Assembly: GCA_024681875.1 (NCBI GenBank)
Contig: JAILAA010000184.1
Coordinates: 1 to 17,146, forward strand
Length of the DNA stretch: 17,146 nt
Source: Prevotella sp.
Lineage (GTDB): Bacteria > Bacteroidota > Bacteroidia > Bacteroidales > Bacteroidaceae
Direction of reading: 5' to 3'
Notes under the pieces: model-generated
What the model was told of the DNA's origin: nothing
Seen by the model: only the letters and a program-made list of their open reading frames with translations
Databases searched by the model: none
Part shown: piece by piece, positions 1 through 7,895 of the stretch
Layout: the number at the start of each line of letters is the position of its first letter
How positions within the stretch are numbered: the stretch's first letter is position 1
Translations under genes and position numbers: made by a program

Positions 1-36
1 AAGTCTTTCATCATAATATTGACTCTAAATCCGTGG

Positions 37-68
37 CAAAGTTAATAAATTATTGAAAAACAACCAAA
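37..68 (-). promoter_or_regulatory. Candidate leftward Bacteroidota promoter for a gene beyond the left edge
   Basis: On the minus strand a TTTG box (plus 65-68) is followed after 20 bases by TAACTTTG (plus 37-44), which fits the Bacteroidota -33/-7 pattern TTTG...TAnnTTTG. Transcription would start near position 30 and run left out of the window. The pattern match is seen directly; promoter function is inferred. It suggests that the next gene to the left is transcribed separately from the pectinesterase operon. Confidence 0.5.
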
Positions 69-80
69 TACGAAGACGAC

Positions 81-103
81 TTTCTAATGGCGACCATTAG
101 AAA
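81..103. repeat. Perfect 10-bp inverted repeat with 3-base loop
   Basis: The arms TTTCTAATGG (81-90) and CCATTAGAAA (94-103) are perfectly complementary around the loop CGA. The dyad lies between the pectinesterase terminator hairpin and the candidate leftward promoter at 37-68, about 13 bases upstream of its -33 box. It is A/T-rich with no adjoining T-run, so an operator for the next gene is as plausible as a second terminator hairpin. Confidence 0.6.
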
Positions 104-157
104 TGGATCAAAGCCTGGCCTAACGACCGATTTGGGTTTAAGCCACTTTTTAAACTA

Positions 158-190
158 AAGAGCCGCAACGGAACACCCGCTGCGGCTCTT
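158..190 (-). terminator. Hairpin terminator after the pectinesterase gene
   Basis: A 10-bp perfect stem (158-167 with 181-190, AAGAGCCGCA/TGCGGCTCTT) continues, after one mismatch, with three more pairs (169-171 with 177-179). It begins 21 bases past the pectinesterase stop codon. On the minus strand the hairpin is followed by TAGTTTAAAAA, only a weak U-tract, so it is a probable but not textbook intrinsic terminator for the three-gene pectin operon. Confidence 0.65.
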
Positions 191-210
191 CTGATGATAT
201 GCCTTATGGC

Positions 211-3200
211 TTACTTTATCACGACCTTACGTCCGTTGATGATGTAGAGTCCCTTCTGGGGCTTCTCTACCCTCATGCCCTGCATGTTGTAGGTGGAGGG
301 TTGACGGTTGATGGTGGACGGTGTGAGGGTGGTGATGCCTGTTGCCACGGTGGCGGGCTGCGAGGCTTCGCTCAGGCCACCCATCTCGTTGGCGGCACGA
401 ATGGTCCACACGTCGGCTGCGGCAGCTTCGCTGCGGGCAAGGGCAGGAATGTCGTAGCTGTTGACGGTGGTGAAGTCCACTACGCTGCCATTGAGGCAGA
501 CGGCCCAGCAACGGGCGTAGTTGCTGCCAGCCCAGGTGAGCTTGTTGCCTTCAATCACGACGGCTGTGGGCACGGGAGCCTGCTCGGTAGCCAGCGTAGG
601 ATCCCACTCGTCGAACATGTTGTGCAGGTTGCCAGCCTCGAGGGCCTCTTCGGCAGTGAGCACAGGATTGTTGGCGTGGCCGTCGCCGAAGACGGTCTTA
701 CGTCCGCTGAGGTCGATGACGCTGCCGGTGGAGGTGGTGGAGTTGAACTCGGCGAAGCGCTTGGGCCAGCCGCCGCTCATCTCGTTCCAGCCGATGGCCG
801 AGGGCACAACGTTCATCTTCGTGTCGATGAAGAGGGCGATAGGCGTGCCGCTGCCCCAAGGACGACCGAGGGTGTAGTTGCCGTCGACGCCTGAGCCTTC
901 ACCGTTGATGGTGCAGTCCTTGTAGACCCAACCGGACTTGGCAGGCTTCGAAGGCACGGCAGCATAGCCACCGGCAATCTGGCGCAGCTCAACGCGGTTC
1001 CAGAAGATATCGCCCTTACCGCACATATAGTCGGTGCGTCCACGCACATATCCGTCCTCGAAATAGTACAGGCCACGATCGTTGTTCGAGGTCCAGGTAT
1101 CCTGGTAGCCACGCAGACCTATGTTCTTGTAGATGTTCTGCGTACCCAAGTCTTGGATGGCAAGGTTGCGGCCGCGGCTGTCGGCAATGCCCGACTGCAC
1201 GGTCAGATCCTGCCAGTAGTAGCCCTGTCCACGGAGCTGGAACACGTCGCCGTTGCCGATGCCCTCGTACTTGCTGGCCTCACCCCACTGGTTGGTGAAG
1301 GTCTCGGTTGCTGGGATGGCGTTGGTGATGGTGACACCGTCACGGCTCTCACCTATGAACGACATGTTCTCGGTGTTGATGAAGGTGATGCACTCAGGCA
1401 ACTCGAAGCCGTTGCAGGTCTTCATGGTAGAATACAGAGGAATGGTGTACTCGCCGTTCTTGATGAAGATGCGGTAGCGCACATTCTTGTCAGCGCGAGC
1501 CTGGGCGGCAGCGATGGCAGCCAGCAGCTGGTCGACATTCTCGCAAACTGCATCGAAGAGTCCTTTCTCAACGGTGGGACGCTCCATGGTGGTGAATGTC
1601 AGGCTGATGGCGTCGGTGATGGCATTGTCGGTCAGGTCGGCCACGGTGTTGCCAGCCAGGGTGAAGGCATACTGGGTGGAATACTCCAGACCCTTGTAAT
1701 CGAAGGTGACAGACTTGCCGCTAACAACCGGAGTGAGACTCAGGTTGCCCAATGTGGCTACGGCATTGTCGGCCACCTTGACACGCTCGTCGAAGGTGAG
1801 CACAATCTTGCCGCTGGCCGATACGCCAGTGGCGCCGTCGGCAGGAACGGTGGACACAAGCACGGGAGCCTGGCCGTCGTCAATCAGATTCGGTGTGCCG
1901 GTGATGAAGAACATGGCCAGGGTGTTACCATCGTTGGCCGAGGCAGCACCGTCGACATTTGAGGTCTTGTCGGCCAGCATACGGATGTAGAGCTCAGCCT
2001 TGTTATTGGCCTCGGCAGGCAGTTGCTCGTTGAACTGTCCCACAACGCGGTTGCCGCTCATGGTAACGCTGCCAAGCTTCGTCCAGCTCTCACCGTCAAA
2101 CGAGTACTCAGCATCGTAGGTCTGGTAGGCATTGTAGTTGTAGAGCATCTGGAACTGCACGTTGATGTCGGTAAAGGCAGCGGCATTGACCTTGGTCTGC
2201 CAGTGCCAGTTACCTACGTCGCCATTGCTTGCGCCAGTGCGCCAGTTTACGGCTGCGCCTGCGAAGCTTTCGTAGCCTCCTGCACCCTCAGTGCTCTTGT
2301 CGAGCCATCCGCTGGTCTCACCTGTGGCGGTGTTCACCAGGTTGAGGGCGTCGGCATCGTTGTCCTGAGCATAGAAGTCGGCCTTGCGACCGTCGTTGCC
2401 CTTCTTGTAGAAGTCCCAACCGGCAATGATGTCGGCCTGGGCATACACAGCGGTCAGCTGAATGTCTTCGTTCATCTGGATGAGCTTGCTGCTGTTGGTC
2501 TCGCCGTCGCTCCAGTTGGTGAAGGCGACAAGGCCCTCATACTGGTTGGCGATGAGCTGCACGGCCTGTCCGGCCTCGTACATCCACTTGCCGTCGACCA
2601 CCTCAGGAGCGGGGTTGACAGTCACCATGTAGTCGTTGGTGCCGTCGACGGTCAGAGCCAGCTCGTAGGTCTCAACGGCCACGAAGTTGGCGGTCAGCGT
2701 CTCGTTGCTGTTCACGGTGTACTTGAACTTGGCCTCGGTCGAGACTTCCTCGCCTGCGGCGTTGGTCCAGTTCACGAAGTCGTAGCCGAAGTTCTCAGTA
2801 GCGGTGAGCGTCACCTCGCTGCCCTCTTCATACTCGTCGGCAGCGGGATAGACGTTGATGCTGCCAGCCTCCTCAGGAGCAACGGCAGTGGTCAGCGTGT
2901 ACTTATTGATAGAGGCAACGGTGCCATTGACCTTACCGTAGATGCGGCAGTCGACAAAACCACCAGCCTTGTTGTTGGCCAGGCCTGTTGTTGCATAAAG
3001 GTGGAAGCCTTCGCCAGAGGCAAGGTTTGCTTGTTGAGCCTCTGTGAGGTTGATGACAACCTCGTTGACAAGGTTGCTGGGAATGCTACCCCATTGTGCT
3101 TGCTCTTGAGAATCATCCCAGTTGGCACGGCGGGCAGTATAAGTTCCCAAAGTTTGGACAGCTCCCTCGTCGCCAACCTTTGCCGTGATGACAACACCAT

Positions 3201-6003
3201 CCTGCTTATTAGTTCCGAAACGCTGGATAAACAGTCTGATTTGTGTCGGCGTAAAGGTCAGTCCTGAAGCAGGCTTCACAAACCAATGAGTCTGTACGTT
3301 CTCGCCAGTGAATGTAACGAAAACAAGACCATTGTCCGGATCCTTACTGCGCGAGCCTGTGGCAACAGTTGCATTGGTAGGCGTGTATTCGAATGAAGCC
3401 ACTGAGACGGCAGCTGCAGGTGTAGCAGTGTATGTGGCCAGGTCAACTTTGCCCTCAACCAGCATCGGCCACTCAACAGCCATATCGGCATTCTCATAGT
3501 TATCGCCACCGCCTTGGCTCTGCACCACGGGCAGCACAACCTGAATGTAGCGGTAATACTGACCTTCGCTGCTGAACACCACGTCGACAGTCTCAGCCGA
3601 GCTGGCCACGGTGTAGTTGATGGTCTTGCCGCTGGTGTAGTCGCTCTGGCCGTCGATGGTCAGCGCCGACAATGCATTGTAGGCTTCAACACTCACGACG
3701 GCATCCTTGCACGAAGGTACGGTAAAGGTGGTTCCCTCGTTGATTTGGCACCAGTCGCCCCAGTTGGTGTTGTTGAACTTGCCAGGAGCTGTGGTGAAGT
3801 GGGTGGGCACGTCGATGGTCTTGCCATTGACAGTAGCCTGGGCCACCCAGACGAGGTTGCTCTGGTTCTGCCACTGCACCGACGGAGCGCCGTTGTTGCG
3901 CTGGAAGTCGAACTTCACAGTGACAGGCTCTGTGCGGTCGCTGAGATTCACCTCGTTAGTAGTGAAGACGGGAGTAAGAGTGATGTTCTCTGACAGGGTA
4001 ATGGTTTCTCCGGCTGCGTATGTTTGGGTGCCGTCGCTCCAGCCTGTCAGCGTGTAGCCTTCCTTGTAGAGGGTGAAGTTCTTGGCAGGAATGGTGTACC
4101 CGTCACCGGCAGGGTAGGTGCCGCCTGTGGGCAGCACATTGCCCTGACATTCCACATCGCCTAACGAGTAGGCCACCTCAACGGATGTGGCCTCAATGGC
4201 CTTCACACCGATATAAGGCAGATAGCTTGAATATTTGATCGTGAGGGTTGTTGCCTCGCCGGTATATTTCACTGTGGCAACCTTGTCGGTAGCGGTGGCG
4301 CTCCAGCAGCCCTTGTCCCTGACATTTGTGCCGGTGGCTACGGTAGCACCTTCTGCATTGAGAACGGTGATGTCGCCAGAGCCATAGTTGCAATAGCCCA
4401 GGTCAATCTGCACGGGGCCTTCCACCTTGACGGTAGCCTCGGTGTTCACCCAGCCGTGGTCGTTCCAATAATTACCCTTCAGAGAGATATTGGCATTTTC
4501 TGCGCCATAGGCCACCTGAGTCTGTGTGCCGTCTTCAGCCACGACAACGCCGAACTCTACAGCCTGCTGTTCCACCTTCTGGTCATCAGTAAGGATTCCC
4601 ACAAGGTCGATGCCAAAGTCGCGGTAGACCCATTCGCCGGGCTCCACGGCAGCAGCCTCGGTTACATCCTCGGCCGTGCGGGGAGCAATCTCTATCTTGT
4701 CATTAAACATCACCACGATGCCGGTAATGTCGTATGCCTTGCCCTCCTCCAGTTCAACGTTGGTCTTGAACTTATCGTAATAGACAATGCTGTTCGTTCC
4801 ATCGGAAAGGAGCTTATCGCTCTCACCAACACTGTAAGTTACGTTCTTCAACGTGACGAGCGTGCTCTGATTTGCCTTGGCAATATCGCCGACAGTCTTC
4901 TCCACGGGAACGACATTTGCCGTGCCGATGGTCAAGCCTTCTGTCGTAAAGCCAGTAATCTCGGCAGCACCCTGATAGAGCACGATATTTGCAGTGATAG
5001 TGCCAGTCAGTGTCTGTCCTGCCTCCAAACCGTGATCTTTGGTGTAAACCAGTGCACCATAGCCATTGGCATCAGCTAAGTATGCGTTGGAGCCATTCAC
5101 AAACACCACCTGCTCACCATTGAAAGTAATGGTGGCTGGAGTGCTCGTACTTGTCACCTTGGCCTGCAAGTCACTAAGTGATGAAACTGTTACTGCGGCC
5201 GGGGTCACGGTCAGGGTATAGCTGACGGAGCTGGCCTTGTAGCTGTTGTCGCCTTCATAGCTGGCCTTGATGGTAGTCGTGCCAACCGACACGAGATTGA
5301 TCCGACTGCCTGCAATGCCTGCAACAGTCTCATTCGAACTGGACCACGTCACTGTGGCGTTGGGAATGGGTGTACCGTCAATAGTAGAGACAGTTGCTGT
5401 AGGCAGATCGAGCGTACTGCCTATTTCACCTGATGCGGCATAGTCGCCCAGTGTCACAGTGGTTGCAGTGCGGGTGTCAACAGCGCCTCCCCCCTGATAC
5501 GTGACCTTGATTGTTTCAACATTGGTAGTACTGGAACCGTTATTCTCAAACTTGACAGAACTAACCGAACTGCCTTCGGCTGGAGTCCAAGTCAAACTCT
5601 TGTTATTCTCTGACATTTCTGCTGTTCCCGAATCGCAAATAGTATATTGCAATTGAGTATTACCAGTAATGACAATCTGAGAAATGGTGTTTCCTTCTGG
5701 GACTGAAATACCAATACCACCCTTGTTGCCATTACTATCAGCCTTAAAATACCTGAGCGTATACGAACCGTTTGAGTTCCAAATTCGCACATTTGTGGTA
5801 CCCTTATAAGGCGTTATAGTAATGGTGTTATACGTAAAGGCTTCAGTAATATCTATGCCCTTACTCGCTTCTGGGAGTGTAAAGCCCATTGATGTGATTT
5901 CATCAGCATTGGTGAAATCGAGCGTTACTTCCTCCGCAAACACATTTCCCCAAAGCATCGCAAAGATGCTCAGCAGGGAGAATCTTAGTAATTTGTACTT
6001 CAT
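211..6003 (-). CDS. Secreted multimodular pectinesterase (CE8-type)
   Basis: A 1930-residue exported protein whose C-terminal enzyme should de-esterify methylated homogalacturonan. Residues 1-23 form a signal peptide ending VFA. The modules, judged by eye, are: unassigned beta-rich region 24-170; bacterial Ig-like domain about 175-268; OB-fold-like region about 270-450; carbohydrate-binding-like modules about 455-605, 688-828 and 836-1030; InlB/Flg_new-type beta repeats about 613-680, 1033-1108 and 1110-1190; a further beta module 1194-1370; Big_5/SbsA-type Ig domain 1374-1473; CE8 beta-helix about 1480-1800; and a short sorting-type tail ending NGRKVVIK. CE8 residues visible are YQDTW (Q1634, D1635), DYMCG (D1658, matching the DFIFG nucleophile Asp) and LGRPW (R1714, W1716). 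The first oxyanion Gln of plant enzymes (carrot Q113) aligns with R1612. It is the last gene of the operon, 37 bases after pectate lyase, with no internal promoter seen. A typical CE8 enzyme is 300-400 residues. The module names are approximate; the CE8 assignment is firm. Confidence 0.9.
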   Translation of the reverse strand: MKYKLLRFSLLSIFAMLWGNVFAEEVTLDFTNADEITSMGFTLPEASKGIDITEAFTYNTITITPYKGTTNVRIWNSNGSYTLRYFKADSNGNKGGIGISVPEGNTISQIVITGNTQLQYTICDSGTAEMSENNKSLTWTPAEGSSVSSVKFENNGSSTTNVETIKVTYQGGGAVDTRTATTVTLGDYAASGEIGSTLDLPTATVSTIDGTPIPNATVTWSSSNETVAGIAGSRINLVSVGTTTIKASYEGDNSYKASSVSYTLTVTPAAVTVSSLSDLQAKVTSTSTPATITFNGEQVVFVNGSNAYLADANGYGALVYTKDHGLEAGQTLTGTITANIVLYQGAAEITGFTTEGLTIGTANVVPVEKTVGDIAKANQSTLVTLKNVTYSVGESDKLLSDGTNSIVYYDKFKTNVELEEGKAYDITGIVVMFNDKIEIAPRTAEDVTEAAAVEPGEWVYRDFGIDLVGILTDDQKVEQQAVEFGVVVAEDGTQTQVAYGAENANISLKGNYWNDHGWVNTEATVKVEGPVQIDLGYCNYGSGDITVLNAEGATVATGTNVRDKGCWSATATDKVATVKYTGEATTLTIKYSSYLPYIGVKAIEATSVEVAYSLGDVECQGNVLPTGGTYPAGDGYTIPAKNFTLYKEGYTLTGWSDGTQTYAAGETITLSENITLTPVFTTNEVNLSDRTEPVTVKFDFQRNNGAPSVQWQNQSNLVWVAQATVNGKTIDVPTHFTTAPGKFNNTNWGDWCQINEGTTFTVPSCKDAVVSVEAYNALSALTIDGQSDYTSGKTINYTVASSAETVDVVFSSEGQYYRYIQVVLPVVQSQGGGDNYENADMAVEWPMLVEGKVDLATYTATPAAAVSVASFEYTPTNATVATGSRSKDPDNGLVFVTFTGENVQTHWFVKPASGLTFTPTQIRLFIQRFGTNKQDGVVITAKVGDEGAVQTLGTYTARRANWDDSQEQAQWGSIPSNLVNEVVINLTEAQQANLASGEGFHLYATTGLANNKAGGFVDCRIYGKVNGTVASINKYTLTTAVAPEEAGSINVYPAADEYEEGSEVTLTATENFGYDFVNWTNAAGEEVSTEAKFKYTVNSNETLTANFVAVETYELALTVDGTNDYMVTVNPAPEVVDGKWMYEAGQAVQLIANQYEGLVAFTNWSDGETNSSKLIQMNEDIQLTAVYAQADIIAGWDFYKKGNDGRKADFYAQDNDADALNLVNTATGETSGWLDKSTEGAGGYESFAGAAVNWRTGASNGDVGNWHWQTKVNAAAFTDINVQFQMLYNYNAYQTYDAEYSFDGESWTKLGSVTMSGNRVVGQFNEQLPAEANNKAELYIRMLADKTSNVDGAASANDGNTLAMFFITGTPNLIDDGQAPVLVSTVPADGATGVSASGKIVLTFDERVKVADNAVATLGNLSLTPVVSGKSVTFDYKGLEYSTQYAFTLAGNTVADLTDNAITDAISLTFTTMERPTVEKGLFDAVCENVDQLLAAIAAAQARADKNVRYRIFIKNGEYTIPLYSTMKTCNGFELPECITFINTENMSFIGESRDGVTITNAIPATETFTNQWGEASKYEGIGNGDVFQLRGQGYYWQDLTVQSGIADSRGRNLAIQDLGTQNIYKNIGLRGYQDTWTSNNDRGLYYFEDGYVRGRTDYMCGKGDIFWNRVELRQIAGGYAAVPSKPAKSGWVYKDCTINGEGSGVDGNYTLGRPWGSGTPIALFIDTKMNVVPSAIGWNEMSGGWPKRFAEFNSTTSTGSVIDLSGRKTVFGDGHANNPVLTAEEALEAGNLHNMFDEWDPTLATEQAPVPTAVVIEGNKLTWAGSNYARCWAVCLNGSVVDFTTVNSYDIPALARSEAAAADVWTIRAANEMGGLSEASQPATVATGITTLTPSTINRQPSTYNMQGMRVEKPQKGLYIINGRKVVIK
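287..321 (-). repeat. Five degenerate heptanucleotide repeats in the pectinesterase C-terminus
   Basis: On the plus strand the units are TTGTAGG, TGGAGGG, TTGACGG, TTGATGG and TGGACGG, end to end. On the coding strand they encode part of the S/T/P/N-rich linker just before the sorting-type tail of the pectinesterase. The sense strand contains no stop within the repeat, while pure TTGACGG repeats on the other strand would contain TGA. Confidence 0.7.
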
Positions 6004-6040
6004 ACTGTTTGTTTTTGGTTAATAATAAAGTGAATAAAAA

Positions 6041-7861
6041 TCATTTTCTGAGGATGGTGCGGCTACGACGCGTGCCATCAGGTGACACGGTTGTCTCGAT
6101 GACGAGCCCCCGCGTATTAGCGTCGATGCGCTGCCCCTGCATGTTGCACCAATAGGAAAAAGGGACCGATGACGGGGCCGATGGGAGTGCGACAGCGCTC
6201 TCCACGGATGCATTGACGGCCGACACCAGCTCCCCCTGCTCGTTGTAGTAGGCGGGATAGTAGTCAGGCACTGTCTCGATGGCATCGCCATTGCCAGCCA
6301 GCATGATGGACTGCACAAGACTGTTGCAATACACCTCGATATTTGTATACATCTTCTGGCCGTCGATAGTGTAGAGCTTGGAGTCGTCCTTCGTGGGGTC
6401 AAGTCCGTTGGCTGTCTCCCAGGCGTTAGGCATACCGTCCTTGTCGGTGTCGAAGTCGGCGGGACGGCTGCCCGTTCCGAAGTTAGCCTCGGTGTAGCCG
6501 TTGACGTCGCTGACAAGGTCGATGCGTCCCCATTCAGGTGTACAGGAATAGGTGACGTCCTTTCCGCTCTCGGTCTTGACGTATGAAGTGGCTGAGCCCT
6601 TGTAGGTGCAGGTGCCGTTGCGTGTCTCGGTCATGTAGCGGGCATCGACATCATCCTGATGGAGCGATGCACCGGCGTATGTTGTTACTACGTCGAAGGC
6701 AGCAGCAGCGGTATGTGTCGTCACTGCATCGGTAGGAGCTTCAGCATCAAGACGTATGGGCAGACAGTCGACGCCACCAATCTTCGTATAGCTCAATGCA
6801 CTGCCATAGTAGTGGTTGGGGTCGTGGGTGTAGTACACTCCGGCGCTTGAGGGGATACCGCTGTCATAGCGCATCTTCTCCCATCCCGCATTGTTGCCGT
6901 CGATGACGTTTCCATCAAGATAATAGCGGCTGGTCATGTCCCAGAAGGTCTTGTCGTTGCCCGCATTGCCGCTGCCTGCCAGCGACACGGTGGTCAGACG
7001 GTCGATGTTATGTCCAGGGCCGCTCTTGTAGTAGTTGCCCACCATATTGATCTGTCCGCCACCAGGGCCGCCATAGCATCCGTTGGTATTATAGATGACA
7101 CAGTTGCGGAAATCCACATTCTCGGCCTGCAGCGTATTCTGCCAATTATACTCACTATAGCGCTGGTTTCCAGTATAGCCAGCCCAGTTATAGCGAGCAC
7201 CGTTGAAACGCGGTGAACGATTGGCTACATGCAAAATGAGGTTGTGGTGGAACGAGGCGAGCTTGCCGCCCCAGATGCCGCCATAGCCATGGGGTCCTTT
7301 CTTATGGCCGGAATGTACCAGACTCTCGCCAATGGTGCACCACTGCATGGTGAAGTTGTTGTTGTCGTAGAACGAAGCCACCTCGTCAATGCTCCATGAC
7401 ATCGAGCAATGGTCGAGGATGATGCCCGTCTTGTTGCGTGCCCAAATGGCATCGGCACCATCGTTGACATTCTTCTCCTGTCCTCGGCGGAAGCGAATGA
7501 AACGGATAATGATATTATTGCCATTGGGCTGAACGGTGTAGTAGCGCAGGGTGATGCCAGGTGCGGGTGCCGTCTGTCCCATGATAGTGGTGTTGGCACC
7601 GATGTTCACGTCGCTCTTCAGTGCAATGACACCACCGACGTCGAAGACGACAATTTTATTGGTTGAGCCTTGTACGGCAGAACGGAACGAGCCGGTGCCA
7701 GAGTCATTAAGATTGGTGACATGGCGCACTACGCCCTCTCGCCCGCCAGTGACATAGCGCCCGTGGCCCTCAGCACCAGGGAAAGCAGGGGTCTGCGCCC
7801 CTGCGGGGCTAAATGACAAATGACAAATGATAAATGATAAACTCAGTAGAAAACGTTTCAT
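6041..7861 (-). CDS. Secreted pectate lyase, polysaccharide lyase family 1 type
   Basis: A 606-residue secreted beta-helix lyase expected to cleave alpha-1,4-polygalacturonate by beta-elimination, giving 4,5-unsaturated ends. The signal peptide is about residues 1-22 (to AGA); its hydrophobic core is encoded by a 7-base repeat. The mature start FPGAEGHGRYVTGG and the LNDSGTGSFRSAV segment are hallmarks of the Bacteroidota PL1 group (PL1_2-like). The calcium-site motif DHCSMSWSIDE supplies D150 and D159. The catalytic Arg motif NRSPRF gives R215, equivalent to PelC R218; the second family Arg (PelC R223) is Asn here. Residues about 465-490 hold a D-rich thrombospondin type 3-like calcium repeat (DTDKDGMPNAWE). 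The C-terminal region from about 565 (WCNMQGQRI, ending ILRK) resembles sorting-type tails in this phylum. It is the middle gene of the operon, 34 bases after the GH28 gene and 37 bases before the pectinesterase gene. Confidence 0.92.
   Translation of the reverse strand: MKRFLLSLSFIICHLSFSPAGAQTPAFPGAEGHGRYVTGGREGVVRHVTNLNDSGTGSFRSAVQGSTNKIVVFDVGGVIALKSDVNIGANTTIMGQTAPAPGITLRYYTVQPNGNNIIIRFIRFRRGQEKNVNDGADAIWARNKTGIILDHCSMSWSIDEVASFYDNNNFTMQWCTIGESLVHSGHKKGPHGYGGIWGGKLASFHHNLILHVANRSPRFNGARYNWAGYTGNQRYSEYNWQNTLQAENVDFRNCVIYNTNGCYGGPGGGQINMVGNYYKSGPGHNIDRLTTVSLAGSGNAGNDKTFWDMTSRYYLDGNVIDGNNAGWEKMRYDSGIPSSAGVYYTHDPNHYYGSALSYTKIGGVDCLPIRLDAEAPTDAVTTHTAAAAFDVVTTYAGASLHQDDVDARYMTETRNGTCTYKGSATSYVKTESGKDVTYSCTPEWGRIDLVSDVNGYTEANFGTGSRPADFDTDKDGMPNAWETANGLDPTKDDSKLYTIDGQKMYTNIEVYCNSLVQSIMLAGNGDAIETVPDYYPAYYNEQGELVSAVNASVESAVALPSAPSSVPFSYWCNMQGQRIDANTRGLVIETTVSPDGTRRSRTILRK
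7811..7838 (-). repeat. Four tandem heptanucleotides inside the pectate lyase signal peptide
   Basis: On the plus strand the units are AAATGAC, AAATGAC, AAATGAT and AAATGAT, directly adjoining. They encode the FIICHLSF part of the signal peptide's hydrophobic stretch. On the sense strand (GTCATTT units) all three frames are open; the antisense strand contains TGA. Gain or loss of one unit would shift the frame about 10-20 codons into the gene. Confidence 0.85.
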
Positions 7862-7895
7862 TTTTGTTTTTTATGATTCGTTAGATAGTTAGTTC

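Noticed and set aside
2023..3267. Long open frame of 414 codons on the plus strand
   Set aside because: It is antisense to the pectinesterase, has no recognisable domain, and arises because the sense codons avoid antisense stops. The minus-strand protein has clear domains throughout. The other long plus-strand frames opposite genes (for example 199-894, 1153-1962, 9303-10004 and 10812-11492) were dropped for the same reason.
7852..7861. AAACGTTT at the pectate lyase start as a second LacI-type operator
   Set aside because: The bases are the codons for MKRF at the beginning of the protein, so coding explains them.
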